Source: Shewanella sp. SR44-3
Lineage (GTDB): Bacteria; Pseudomonadota; Gammaproteobacteria; Enterobacterales; Shewanellaceae
DNA: 61,681 nt
Assembly: GCF_014163735.1 (NCBI RefSeq)
Contig: NZ_JACJDV010000018.1
Location: forward strand, 1-61,681
Reading direction: 5' to 3'
This document shows positions 17,678-32,127 of the stretch, in pieces (position 1 is the first letter of the stretch; each line of letters begins with the position of its first letter). The notes beneath the pieces are model-generated. The model made no database searches. It was not told the DNA's origin and saw only the letters and a program-made list of their open reading frames with translations. The position numbers were made by a program, and so were the translations under genes.

Positions 17678-20038
17678 TTAAAATGAATGCTGTAAGGTCA
17701 GGGTGGCGTTAAGGGGGAGTTCAGGGAAAACCAAGGTTGATCCGAAATAACCGCCTTCAAACACCGGGCGCCAGTTCTTTTGGTTTGTGACGTTATTGAT
17801 GCCCAGCCTTAAGCTTGTTTGCTCGGTAAAGTCATAGCGAGTGTTAATGCTGAGCGTGTATTGATCGCGAATAGACACAGTCGCCAAATAGTCCAATGGG
17901 TAACTCTGGGTGAATAGACCGGAGAAACCCGCTTGCCATTGCTCAGTTATGGCAAATCCGCCATTTAATGTGAACGTTTGTTCAGGCAAGCCCTGTACAC
18001 GGCGGTTCGACGGGGCAAATGAAGCGAAATTTGGTGCGCCAATACTAGTGCCTGCAATGATATCTGGACGTGAGTTATCAAAGGTGTCGCTAACTTGCAG
18101 CGTATCTTGGCTACTGGCTGAATCATCATAGCGAGCGTCTAAGTAGCTGTAGCCCGCGCTTAACCAAAAGGGATCAGCATCATAAAAAGCTTGGGCTTCA
18201 AAGCCCTTGGTGCGAATGCCGGTATTGCTGCCATCACGATTACGTAGGCTACGTGTTTGATCAAACACTGCAGCGTCAACATACCAAGCACTGCCCGCTG
18301 GCGAATATTTTATGCCTACTTCGGTTAAGGTGTTTTCGGTAGCAAAGTGTTGGCGACTAATTTGGTTGTTGGCACCTAACGTGGTGCCGCCAGCCATGCT
18401 GTTTGAAGTCGACTCGTTATAACTGGCGCTCGCATAGGTGGTGACATCACCTGTAACGCGGTAGCTCAAACTGATTTGGCCAGACTCAAGCATTTCACTT
18501 ATTGAATCGCTGGCTGCAACTTGTCCTTGGGGGGCAAGGGCATCCCGGGCTTTGACATCATAAAAATCGGCTCGATAACCTAGGCTGGTGGCGAACTTAT
18601 CTGTCCATTGGCTGTTATGTTGAATGGCTAAACCTGTTTGCCAACTGCTTGAGTCTGTGGTGTCTGACAATAAAAAGTCGCCGCTGCCATCGCCGTTGGT
18701 ATCGTATTGGGCGCCGGGCGACACAAACACGCCTGGTCGAAGTTCAACTAATCGGCCCTGTTGCTGGGTGGTGAGCGGAATACGGCGGTTTTCAATGGGG
18801 CCGGATAAGTCGATAGGTAAGTCTGCCTCGGTAGTAAATTGGCTATAACCTAATACCTTGTTATAACGAATATCGGCGGCAGTAATGGTGCTTTGGCTAT
18901 CATTCCACTGATAAGCAAGCTCAATGCGATTTTGCGCGGTATCTGCACCATCAATAATTTCCACAAAACTGTTTTGAGCGATTTCTTCACGTTCTAAATG
19001 CTGGTAATAGCTAATGTTTTTAAAGGTGGCTTTATCGCTTAGCTCGCGCACATAGGTGCTGTGCAGTAAAAAGGTTTGCGCGTTATTGATGTTGTCTGGA
19101 TCTGTGAGTACTTGGCTGCGATCTATCTCAACTAACCCCGTTGGCGACACTATGGCATTGGCGCCGGCAATCGTGCTGCCATTTGGCTGAACGCCTTGGC
19201 CAGTCACGTATAAACCGTCATCGATTAATGCTTGGGTCGGGCGGTTAATGCCTGCGTTGTCGGTAAATTCAACATCATAATATTCAACATTAATGTCCCA
19301 GCTGCTGGCATCGTCTGGCAATAAGCGAAATGCGACAAAAATACTGTCGCTTTTAAAGCCTGAGTAATCATAAAAACTGCCATTATCGATATGTTCTGCA
19401 CTTAAGCGTATGCCGCTTTGGCTAGCAGCTATGTCACTGCCGACATCGAGTTGAGCACGGTAATGATCCCAACTGCCGCCCGATAAGGTGAGCTGAGTGA
19501 ATTGCTCGTCAGTTGGCGCGACTTTGGAATGCAAGTTAACAAAACCGCCATTACGTTGGCTGGTGCCCAGTAGCACTGGCGGCGCACCCTTTACCACATC
19601 AATTTGCTCGACAGCGTTAAACGACATAGGCACACCAAAGCCATTGTTGCCGGCTTGGCGACGCACACCGTCTTGGTATAGTTCGCCTAATTGACCTCGA
19701 ATCGTCGGCAGGCTTGATGCGCCAAAGCCGCTGGCGGAATAACTGTTTGGACTGACTTTTTGAATGTCAGATAAGTCAGTGATATTAAGCTGTTCAATCA
19801 TTTCACTGGTGATAGGCGTGACTGAGCGGGCAATGTCTTTGAGTTCAATACCATCACCAAAGGGGCCGTTGACCTTAGTGTTTTTAGGTGACATGCCTTT
19901 ATCATTAATCGCTTTGCCCGACACTTGAATGACTTCGATAGATGAGGTGTCATCAGCTGCTAAAGTTAAGGATGAATACAGGGCTAAGCTAATGGCTAGC
20001 GCAGTAACGGAGCGATTGGGAGCGTAATAAATAGGCAT
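17678..20038 (-). CDS. TonB-dependent outer-membrane receptor
   Basis: The 786-residue protein has a signal peptide cut near residue 27 ('LYSSLTLA/ADD'). A TonB-box-like 'IEVIQVSGK' is followed by a plug domain ('PITSEMIEQLNITDLSDI', 'IRGQLGELYQDG', 'IDVVKGAPPVLLG') and a 22-strand barrel that ends in the aromatic residue of 'LTLQHSF'. It resembles siderophore receptors of the FhuA/FecA kind, but the ligand cannot be named. It is the first gene of the seven-gene leftward operon. The upstream region has no good Fur box, so ferric siderophore uptake is not certain. Confidence 0.93.
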   Translation of the reverse strand: MPIYYAPNRSVTALAISLALYSSLTLAADDTSSIEVIQVSGKAINDKGMSPKNTKVNGPFGDGIELKDIARSVTPITSEMIEQLNITDLSDIQKVSPNSYSASGFGASSLPTIRGQLGELYQDGVRRQAGNNGFGVPMSFNAVEQIDVVKGAPPVLLGTSQRNGGFVNLHSKVAPTDEQFTQLTLSGGSWDHYRAQLDVGSDIAASQSGIRLSAEHIDNGSFYDYSGFKSDSIFVAFRLLPDDASSWDINVEYYDVEFTDNAGINRPTQALIDDGLYVTGQGVQPNGSTIAGANAIVSPTGLVEIDRSQVLTDPDNINNAQTFLLHSTYVRELSDKATFKNISYYQHLEREEIAQNSFVEIIDGADTAQNRIELAYQWNDSQSTITAADIRYNKVLGYSQFTTEADLPIDLSGPIENRRIPLTTQQQGRLVELRPGVFVSPGAQYDTNGDGSGDFLLSDTTDSSSWQTGLAIQHNSQWTDKFATSLGYRADFYDVKARDALAPQGQVAASDSISEMLESGQISLSYRVTGDVTTYASASYNESTSNSMAGGTTLGANNQISRQHFATENTLTEVGIKYSPAGSAWYVDAAVFDQTRSLRNRDGSNTGIRTKGFEAQAFYDADPFWLSAGYSYLDARYDDSASSQDTLQVSDTFDNSRPDIIAGTSIGAPNFASFAPSNRRVQGLPEQTFTLNGGFAITEQWQAGFSGLFTQSYPLDYLATVSIRDQYTLSINTRYDFTEQTSLRLGINNVTNQKNWRPVFEGGYFGSTLVFPELPLNATLTLQHSF

Positions 20039-20103
20039 AGTGTCTTCTGCAATAAGGCGATAGTGAAACAGACCCTGTGACTCTGTGGGTTATTTCAATG
20101 AAG

Positions 20104-20142
20104 TTATGCCTATTTGTGTTCGTTTATAACTTAATGGCATAA
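20104..20142. promoter_or_regulatory. Inverted repeat in the TonB-receptor upstream region
   Basis: TTATGCC and GGCATAA form a perfect 7-bp inverted repeat about 25 bp apart, in the 236-bp gap between the divergent TonB-receptor and DoxX-like genes. It could be an operator or a leader hairpin. No known motif was recognised. Confidence 0.4.
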
Positions 20143-20274
20143 GAGAGCCTGCAACAGGGCATGAATTTACTCGGTCAATTGGCGGCTGATGAAATTTTCA
20201 GTAAAAAATCAGTGTAGCCTAATTGAGAAGGTCAGCAGATTTAACTTTTATTTTTATACTTTTAAGGAATTATG

Positions 20275-20688
20275 ATGCAAACAGCACTGAGTGGTGATAT
20301 CCAACGTAAACTGCAATGGTCGTTACTTTCTTTACGTTTAGGGGTGTTTTTGGTGATGCTAGTGTGGACCTTGGATAAGTTTGTGAATCCTGGTCACAGC
20401 ATGAAAATTTTCGAGAAATTCTATGGCATTGGTGGTGTGAGTGAAGTCGCAGCATACATTATGGGTAGCTTGCAATTGTTATTGGTGTTTGCCTTTGTGC
20501 TTGGGATTAAAAAACGCATCACTTATGGGGTTATCTTTCTAATGCATGGTGGGTCAACGTTATCGGCGTTTAATCAGTATTTCGATGCATTCAACAACTT
20601 GCTATTCTTTGCCGCATGGCCAATGTGGGCCGCGTGCTTTGCCTTATACATGTTAAGAGATGCAGATACCAAGTTTACTGTGAAGTAA
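20275..20688 (+). CDS. DoxX-like small membrane protein
   Basis: This is a four-helix membrane protein of 137 residues that resembles the DoxX family. Helix 1 is 'LLSLRLGVFLVMLVWTLDKF', followed by 'VAAYIMGSLQLLLVFAFVLG' and two more helices. DoxX-type proteins are membrane redox or quinol-associated proteins of varied function, and none can be assigned here. AAGGA lies 6 bp before the ATG at 20275, so I prefer this Met to the one 3 bp upstream. It is divergent from the TonB-receptor operon and convergent with the Ftr1 gene. A bidirectional terminator separates it from Ftr1. Confidence 0.75.
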   Translation: MQTALSGDIQRKLQWSLLSLRLGVFLVMLVWTLDKFVNPGHSMKIFEKFYGIGGVSEVAAYIMGSLQLLLVFAFVLGIKKRITYGVIFLMHGGSTLSAFNQYFDAFNNLLFFAAWPMWAACFALYMLRDADTKFTVK

Positions 20689-20711
20689 CTTGTTAAGCGA
20701 TTTTTTCATAT

Positions 20712-20749
20712 AAAAGGCCGGCTAACTATTATATTTAGCCGGCCTTTTT
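20712..20749. terminator. Bidirectional terminator between the DoxX-like and Ftr1 genes
   Basis: AAAAGGCCGGCTAA pairs with TTAGCCGGCCTTTTT around a 9-base loop. A-rich and T-rich flanks serve both strands. It lies between the two convergent genes. Confidence 0.92.
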
Positions 20750-20764
20750 ATTGGGCGCTATGGA

Positions 20765-22753
20765 TTATTTGGCGTAACGATTACGCATAACCATAACGCT
20801 AAATAACACCACTATCAGCATTTGTATGCTTAAGCCCTGCCATGTTGAGGCAATGCCAAGCCAGCTTACTGACACATCGATAGGGAAAGGGGTTAGATTG
20901 ATGATTGCAGCTTCTTGCAAGGCGGAAATACCTTTGCCCGCCAGAATGAATGCCAGAAATAGCATAAAGTAAGCGCTCACGGCAAAAAAACGTGCTAAAG
21001 GCAATTTAACCGAGTAGCGCATCATGAGCCAAGCAATCACGGCTAAAATAGCCATACCTACTAGCAAACCGTAAACCAAATAACTGATTTGCTCATTGCT
21101 GCTGGCCGAGCCAATGGCTTGAGTTAGCAATGACTGATAGAACAAAATAGTTTCAAAGACTTCACGGTAAACTGAGATAAATGCAAGCCCAGTCAGGCCC
21201 CATAAGGTGCCAGCATTTAAATGACGGTCGACATTATTTTTTATGTAACTCTGCCATTTTGAACCTTGGGTTTTGCTGTGCATCCAATAGCCAACATAGA
21301 ACAATACTAAAGCCGCCAGTAATGCCGCGCCGCCTTCCATTAATTCCCTTGAGGCGCCGCTGATGCTGATCAGATTATCTGCCGCCCACCAAGTCAATAC
21401 GCCAGCAATGAGAGCAGATATCCAGCCAAAATGGACAAATTTAATCGCATCATGGCGCTCTGTCTTAATTAATACTGTCATCAGGGCGATGATAACCAGC
21501 AAGGCTTCTAATCCTTCCCGTAACAGAATAATGAGCGCCGCTGAAAACATGGCGTTATTTGATAACGACTGCCCAGTTAATACCGTATCGGCTTGGTCTA
21601 GTTGGGTGAGTATGCTGGCAAGCTCTTGATTGACTAGCGTGTCTTGTCCCGTGGTTTTTAGCAGGTTTCTAAAATTAAGCAGCTGCCCTTCAATTGATTT
21701 ACGCAGTCCACTGTCGTGGGCATCTAGATTGTTTTCGATTAATTCAAAGCCATCTAAATAGGCACTGACGGCCAAGGTTTGTGCTTGTGTTAATTGGTCG
21801 TTTTGGTATGCCTTAACTGCAGCCTGCAAGTTTATGCGGGTCGTTGAAATCGGCGACAATGCAGCTTGAAACAATAAATGCGGTTGTGAGCGCAGTAAGG
21901 TTAACTGAGCGTCATCAATCTGGGCATTATGCTGCATCAACTGAGTAGGGTTGCTATTGACCCATTGTTGTAATTCAATGCTGTTATCTTTCTTGGTGTG
22001 AGCCGCTGTGGCTACTATAGGTTCCGCTGTTGATTCAAAAGCTAAGCTGCCCACATAGAAAGCTAATGACCAACGCTGCTGATCATTTAATTCACTGAAC
22101 GCCCGCATGGCACTGCCGTCTAAACCATCGGATATGGCATCATATAAACCCAATAACGAGCGGTTTAATGCCCGTTCTTTATCGGTAAAGTTGGTCGGTT
22201 CCGGTGACATTGATTTGGCCAGTGGCCCATCGCCTTGGCCTAGAGTCCCATGACAGCTCGAGCAATTTTCGATAAACAGCTGCTTAACATTATTTGTCGC
22301 CAACAAGCGTGTGGGTAACACTAACGCAGGGGATTGGCTTAATACTTGTTTGCGAATTTTTTGGCTAAGTTTTTGGATCACTTCAAGGGAGGATTTTTGC
22401 TCAATGGCTTGCTGTAATTGCAATGCATCGGCCATGATCGAATCGGGCTCACCATTGGAGAGTAGTTTGATTTTTTCAATTATGATGCTGGAAAATTGCT
22501 GCATCTCAGCAAATTCATCGGCATTAGTTACCTGCCCCTGAGTGATGGCTTCAGCATAATCAACACCAATATATTCAGCTAATTGCAGTATTTGCCGTGT
22601 CTGCTTAAGTACTTCTTGGTTTGCAGGCAATGGCCCTTGAGCCAATAGGTTTGCTGAAAATAGTGTGCTAAGGCTGAGTAACATCAGTTTCGTAGAGACA
22701 GATGTCGATGCAGTGTTTAAAAGTGAACTTAAAAAATGCAAGAAAGTATTCAA
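20765..22753 (-). CDS. Cytochrome c / Ftr1-type high-affinity iron permease fusion
   Basis: The N-terminal signal ('LLSLSTLFSANLLAQ', about residues 24-39) is followed by a periplasmic region with a heme c site, C164-S-S-C167-H168, and then an Ftr1/EfeU permease domain of about seven helices. The two iron-transport motifs are REGLE (412-416) and REVFE (530-534). The plan suggests that the heme domain handles iron oxidation coupled to uptake through the permease, as proposed for FtrC/EfeO-type systems. At 662 residues it is the full fused form. A Fur box lies 52-70 bp upstream. Confidence 0.92.
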   Translation of the reverse strand: MNTFLHFLSSLLNTASTSVSTKLMLLSLSTLFSANLLAQGPLPANQEVLKQTRQILQLAEYIGVDYAEAITQGQVTNADEFAEMQQFSSIIIEKIKLLSNGEPDSIMADALQLQQAIEQKSSLEVIQKLSQKIRKQVLSQSPALVLPTRLLATNNVKQLFIENCSSCHGTLGQGDGPLAKSMSPEPTNFTDKERALNRSLLGLYDAISDGLDGSAMRAFSELNDQQRWSLAFYVGSLAFESTAEPIVATAAHTKKDNSIELQQWVNSNPTQLMQHNAQIDDAQLTLLRSQPHLLFQAALSPISTTRINLQAAVKAYQNDQLTQAQTLAVSAYLDGFELIENNLDAHDSGLRKSIEGQLLNFRNLLKTTGQDTLVNQELASILTQLDQADTVLTGQSLSNNAMFSAALIILLREGLEALLVIIALMTVLIKTERHDAIKFVHFGWISALIAGVLTWWAADNLISISGASRELMEGGAALLAALVLFYVGYWMHSKTQGSKWQSYIKNNVDRHLNAGTLWGLTGLAFISVYREVFETILFYQSLLTQAIGSASSNEQISYLVYGLLVGMAILAVIAWLMMRYSVKLPLARFFAVSAYFMLFLAFILAGKGISALQEAAIINLTPFPIDVSVSWLGIASTWQGLSIQMLIVVLFSVMVMRNRYAK

Positions 22754-22804
22754 GGTATAACCTTAATAGTGTAAAGAAGAGGTGATCCTGCAAGACAGAA
22801 TGCC

Positions 22805-22823
22805 GCAAATGATAATCGTTGTC
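22805..22823 (-). promoter_or_regulatory. Fur box upstream of the Ftr1 fusion gene
   Basis: GCAAATGATAATCGTTGTC agrees with the 19-bp Fur consensus at 15 of 19 positions. It forms an imperfect palindrome (AATGATAA-TCG-TTGTCATT). It sits 52-70 bp before the start codon of an iron permease, which supports iron repression. Confidence 0.78.
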
Positions 22824-22948
22824 ATTTTACTTTTTTACCTATGGTATATCAATCATTGTGGGGCAGAGATTGAATGATGCAGCTGCAAAGTCCAACTTAT
22901 CTTATGCTGACAGAATGCAATTCGATGAGTTTAATGACTTTAGGGCAG

Positions 22949-23215
22949 TCACCGTTGCCTGGTAGCTGGCGTTGGCAGTAAGCATAATGGCCGTTTGCCA
23001 AATAGGCGATAGATGTAGCGATCAATGAGACGATAAAGCCCGTCCCTAATGGGGCGTAGGATGATGCTTAAATATGCCAAATAGGGCCAAAATCCAGTTA
23101 ATTGAGCGCAGATCTTGAGGGCTGCATCACTTCGCAGGTAATAACGACCGCGGTCAATGAGCACAAAGCTCCCCGTTTGAGCACATGCCTTAGCCTCATG
23201 ATAAAAGTTGCTGGT
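22949..23215 (-). pseudogene. DCC-family thiol-disulfide oxidoreductase, N-terminally truncated
   Basis: The open frame ends in 'LLPTPATRQR' and contains the typical C-terminal half of DCC (DUF393/YuxK) proteins: 'SFVLIDRGRYYLRSDAALK', 'LRPIRDGLYRLIDRYIYRLFGKR'. The N-terminal half with the DxxCxxC motif is missing. The frame is closed by a stop just upstream of 23215, and no cysteine motif is found in any frame up to the next gene. About 65-70 residues are lost. It is most likely a decaying remnant, not a functional redox protein. Confidence 0.8.
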
Positions 23216-23337
23216 TCATTATCAAATATATTTTGACAATGTTTCTGCTATTACCCTGTGTAAACTTGAGTGTCATAGGGCTATTATTTCGCTATCGAAT
23301 GCCAAGTGATTAAGTTCACATTCAGAGGAAAGATAGC

Positions 23338-23628
23338 ATGACTCAGTTAACCATAGTTGCCAACATTATCGCCAAAGCCAATAAAGTCGAATTAGTTAAA
23401 GCTGAACTCGTTAAGCTTATCGAAACGACTCGTAAAGAAACGGGTTGTGTTAACTACGACTTACATCAAGATAATGCCAACCCAGCGCATTTTATGTTTT
23501 ATGAAAACTGGCAAACCCGTGAATTATGGCAGGTCCATATGGGCAATCAACATTTGAAAGATTATATGGCAGCGACCGATGGCGCTGTTGATGTGTTCAC
23601 CTTAAATGAAATGACCTTAGTTGGCTAA
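23338..23628 (+). CDS. Antibiotic biosynthesis monooxygenase (ABM) / quinol monooxygenase-like protein
   Basis: This 96-residue ferredoxin-like ABM domain has 'VELVKAELVKLIETTRKETGCVNYDLHQD' followed by 'HFMFYENWQTRELWQVHM', matching the YgiN-type family. Such proteins are small cytosolic dimers that oxidise quinols or aromatic compounds without cofactors. The substrate is not known. GAGGAAAG precedes the ATG. The nitroreductase gene follows 87 bp downstream on the same strand, and a shared role in quinone or electrophile handling is plausible. Confidence 0.9.
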   Translation: MTQLTIVANIIAKANKVELVKAELVKLIETTRKETGCVNYDLHQDNANPAHFMFYENWQTRELWQVHMGNQHLKDYMAATDGAVDVFTLNEMTLVG

Positions 23629-23715
23629 TCTCGGGCTAAAATTGACCCGATAGCCTTGCTTTACCTTGAATCGAATAGCCTTGAATTATATTAACCTAGC
23701 TAAATGGAGCTTCAC

Positions 23716-24372
23716 ATGACCCACCCAATTATTGCTGATTTAGAAAAGCGTTATACCACCAAAAAATACGATCCAAGTCAGCGTGTATCCCAAGAAGATC
23801 TGGCTGTGATCTGTGAAGCCATGCGCTTGTCTGCGTCATCGATTAACTCACAACCGTGGAAGTTTATTGTTATTGAAAGTGATGCCGCTAAGCAGCGCAT
23901 GCATGACACTTTTGCTAACAAGTTTCAGTTTAACCAGCCACACATTAAAGCCTGCTCTCATGTGATCCTATTTGCCCATAACCCTAAATATAGCCGCGAA
24001 GATTACGCTAAAGTGATAGATAAGGGCATAGAAGATCGTCGCACTAAGCCTGAAGATCGCGAAAATGCTTTCGGTGGTTTTGCATTTGTAGATTTAAATA
24101 CTGATGAGCAAGGTAACAACGCCAATTGGACTCGCTCACAGGTATACTTAGCCTTGGGCAATACCATGCACACAGTTGCCCGTTTAGGCATAGATTCAAC
24201 CCCGATGGAAGGCGTTGACAGTGAAATGATTTCTGATATTTTTGCTGAAGAATTAGGTGGTTATGAATGTGCGGTTGCATTAGTTATCGGTTATCACCAC
24301 AGCGATGAAGATTATAATGCCAAGTTGCCAAAATCACGCTTAGCAACGAAAGAGGTTATCCAAATACTGTAA
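23716..24372 (+). CDS. NAD(P)H nitroreductase family protein (NfsB-like)
   Basis: This 218-residue FMN-dependent oxidoreductase has an FMN-phosphate-binding 'RYTTKKYD' near the N-terminus, 'RLSASSINSQPWKF' with the conserved SxxNxQPW, and 'MEGVDSEMI' with 'ALVIGYHHSDEDY' near the C-terminus. The Met at 23716 is preferred because GGAG lies 6 bp before it. The ATG at 23704 overlaps that ribosome site. NfsB-type enzymes reduce quinones and nitro compounds in the cytosol. A strong terminator follows at 24401. Confidence 0.94.
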   Translation: MTHPIIADLEKRYTTKKYDPSQRVSQEDLAVICEAMRLSASSINSQPWKFIVIESDAAKQRMHDTFANKFQFNQPHIKACSHVILFAHNPKYSREDYAKVIDKGIEDRRTKPEDRENAFGGFAFVDLNTDEQGNNANWTRSQVYLALGNTMHTVARLGIDSTPMEGVDSEMISDIFAEELGGYECAVALVIGYHHSDEDYNAKLPKSRLATKEVIQIL

Positions 24373-24400
24373 AGCTCATCTAAGAAAATTTAGATTAAAT

Positions 24401-24435
24401 AAAGGGCAAGCGCTAGCAATAGCGTTTGCCCTTTT
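24401..24435 (+). terminator. Terminator of the nitroreductase gene
   Basis: AAAGGGCAAGCGCTA pairs with TAGCGTTTGCCCTTTTT around GCAA, with a T-tract. It starts 28 bp after the stop codon. Confidence 0.93.
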
Positions 24436-24645
24436 TGCTGTTTTAATTTTATCAATCATGGGTTTCTCCATTTTTTAAGCTAAAAGCGTTGCTCGCCTCT
24501 GAATCAGTGATTATAGTGATAAAGTATATAAATCAGTTTGTTAATAATGCTTTCAATGGGCATCCTTGCTTGATCTCAAGTATTGAGGTGAACATGCAGT
24601 AGAAATCAGTATCCTAAATGGTTGTACTTAAAGTGGAGTATATAG

Positions 24646-25128
24646 ATGTATCAAAATAAGCAGGCGATCGCATTGGGTACGTTAGTTTTTTTAATTCTTT
24701 TTGGGTTTGCTTCAATCATTTTTGCTTTTTGGGCTTGGCCCCAGTACAACGTCTACAAGATGGAACTTAACGGCCAGGCTTCACTGAAAGAAGCCCAATG
24801 GTCAAAGCAAATTCTTATCGAAGAAGCCAAAGCGAGAGAGCAAGCGGCGTTGATGCAAGCCAAAGCCAGAGTCACTCTTGCAGAAGCTGAAGGTAGAGCA
24901 AAGATAGTACAAGCTAAGGCTGAAGGTGTTGCTGATATTGAGCGCGCCAAAGCGGCAGCTGAAGCAAACAAAATCATTGGTGAGTCACTTAAAGATAATG
25001 AAGCCTACCTTAGATATATCTGGATAAAGGGGCTCCAAGAAGGCAATGGCGAGCGTATTTATATTCCAACAGAAGCTGGACTGCCTATTCTTGAGGCAGG
25101 CAAAGCCGGTAAAAAAAATAAGAGTTGA
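24646..25128 (+). CDS. Band-7-like small membrane protein with alanine-rich coiled coil
   Basis: One membrane helix (residues 9-32, 'GTLVFLILFGFASIIFAFWAW') precedes a long Ala/Glu/Lys-rich amphipathic helix (about 45-125) such as 'EEAKAREQAALMQAKARV'. That helix resembles the C-terminal coiled coil of SPFH/band-7 proteins. 'YLRYIWIKGLQEGNGERIYIPTEAGLPI' near the end also recalls the prohibitin and HflK tail. The SPFH core itself is absent. Proteins of this size and layout occur scattered in bacteria and phages without a known function. It may form oligomers at the membrane. The gene stands alone with AGTGGAG before the ATG. Confidence 0.75.
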   Translation: MYQNKQAIALGTLVFLILFGFASIIFAFWAWPQYNVYKMELNGQASLKEAQWSKQILIEEAKAREQAALMQAKARVTLAEAEGRAKIVQAKAEGVADIERAKAAAEANKIIGESLKDNEAYLRYIWIKGLQEGNGERIYIPTEAGLPILEAGKAGKKNKS

Positions 25129-25207
25129 TTGTTAGGATGTATTGAAGTTGTGTAATCAAGCTTGGATGCACAGTGCTGAGCGCTGTGCATTCAAATATCT
25201 AGCAGGG

Positions 25208-26059
25208 TTAGCGCGGCTTTTTAATGCAGGCGAAAATGGCATTGCCAGAGTGGCCATTCCAAGGGACTAATTTGTCATAGTCATGCTCAAAAATGTGCAC
25301 TTCAAAATAGGGTGCCAACAGTTGCTGCATACGCGTAAAGTTTACTGCCACCATGGGGTGTTGGTCTTGCCAAGATTGAGTATGGCTGCCATCACGCTTA
25401 TCTATGCTCAAGTTAAGCGCTTGCTTGTCACCTTCACCGCTGTAATACCAACCAGATTGAAACTCAAAATATTGGTTATCCTTCACTAGGCTATGACTCA
25501 CCTGCAAACGGTTGTCTATGCTGTCTTTATCGACACTGTTAAAGCAAAACATACCGCCAACCGCCAATGCCGCGTGAATACTGGCAAGGCAAGTGTTGAG
25601 CTTAGCTATGCCATCATTGTAATGAATCGAATACAAAAAACAGCTGATTAAATCCACTGGGGTTGCTAGGCTGAATTCACTCATGTCACCTTGGCTAAAG
25701 TGCGCCTCGGGGCAGCGACTCTGAGCAATGTCTAGCATTGGCTGGTTGATGTCTAAGCCACTGCATTGGTAGCCCAAATCGATGAAATGACGCACATGGG
25801 GACCCGTGCCGCAGGCTAAGTCCAAATATTGGTTATTGCCATTACCAAAGATCTGATGCAGGCGTTTTACATAGGCGCTTTGGGCTTGGTAATCGATATC
25901 GGCGCACATCAAGTCGTAGTAACAAGACAGGTCAGTGTAGAGCGCGTTGACATGAGAAACCGTGAGATCTGGATCATTGGCAGGCACGGCTAAAGCCGTG
26001 GCATCTAGTGCTAAGGCATCGAGAGAGAAAGCATCTAAAGGTGTGGCGACTAATGACAT
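25208..26059 (-). CDS. Class I SAM-dependent methyltransferase
   Basis: The Rossmann motif I is 'YLDLACGTGPHVRHF' (about residue 79), followed by 'GLDINQPMLDIAQ' (motif II) and 'DLISCFLYSIHY' (motif IV region). The fold is a small-molecule or protein methyltransferase of the UbiE/Tam type, and the substrate is unknown. The first 30 residues are an odd Leu/Asp/Ala-rich stretch with repeated 'LDA', and the conserved part begins at 'LYTDLSCYYDLMCADIDYQ', so a later non-ATG start is possible. The gene stands alone, transcribed leftward like gltBD. Confidence 0.87.
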   Translation of the reverse strand: MSLVATPLDAFSLDALALDATALAVPANDPDLTVSHVNALYTDLSCYYDLMCADIDYQAQSAYVKRLHQIFGNGNNQYLDLACGTGPHVRHFIDLGYQCSGLDINQPMLDIAQSRCPEAHFSQGDMSEFSLATPVDLISCFLYSIHYNDGIAKLNTCLASIHAALAVGGMFCFNSVDKDSIDNRLQVSHSLVKDNQYFEFQSGWYYSGEGDKQALNLSIDKRDGSHTQSWQDQHPMVAVNFTRMQQLLAPYFEVHIFEHDYDKLVPWNGHSGNAIFACIKKPR

Positions 26060-26147
26060 AACGACCTAATAAAAAAATAGCTGAGATTTTGACCGGCGCG
26101 GAGTATATAGCGAGTCAGCTCTGATGCCTAATTAAGTTTTCAGCATC

Positions 26148-26186
26148 GAAAAAAAAAGCCAGACCAAGTTGACCTTGAGTCTGGCT
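26148..26186 (-). terminator. Terminator of the gltBD operon
   Basis: On the minus strand AGCCAGAC and GTCTGGCT form an 8-bp stem followed by a run of T. It lies 31 bp after the gltD stop. Confidence 0.93.
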
Positions 26187-26216
26187 GTTACTTTAGTTCG
26201 CGAGCTAACCAGAGTG

Positions 26217-32127
<5,911 letters not shown>

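Noticed and set aside
20039..20274. TPP or other riboswitch before the TonB-receptor/YnjBCD operon
   Set aside because: No conserved riboswitch core could be recognised on the minus strand. Only a 7-bp inverted repeat stands out.
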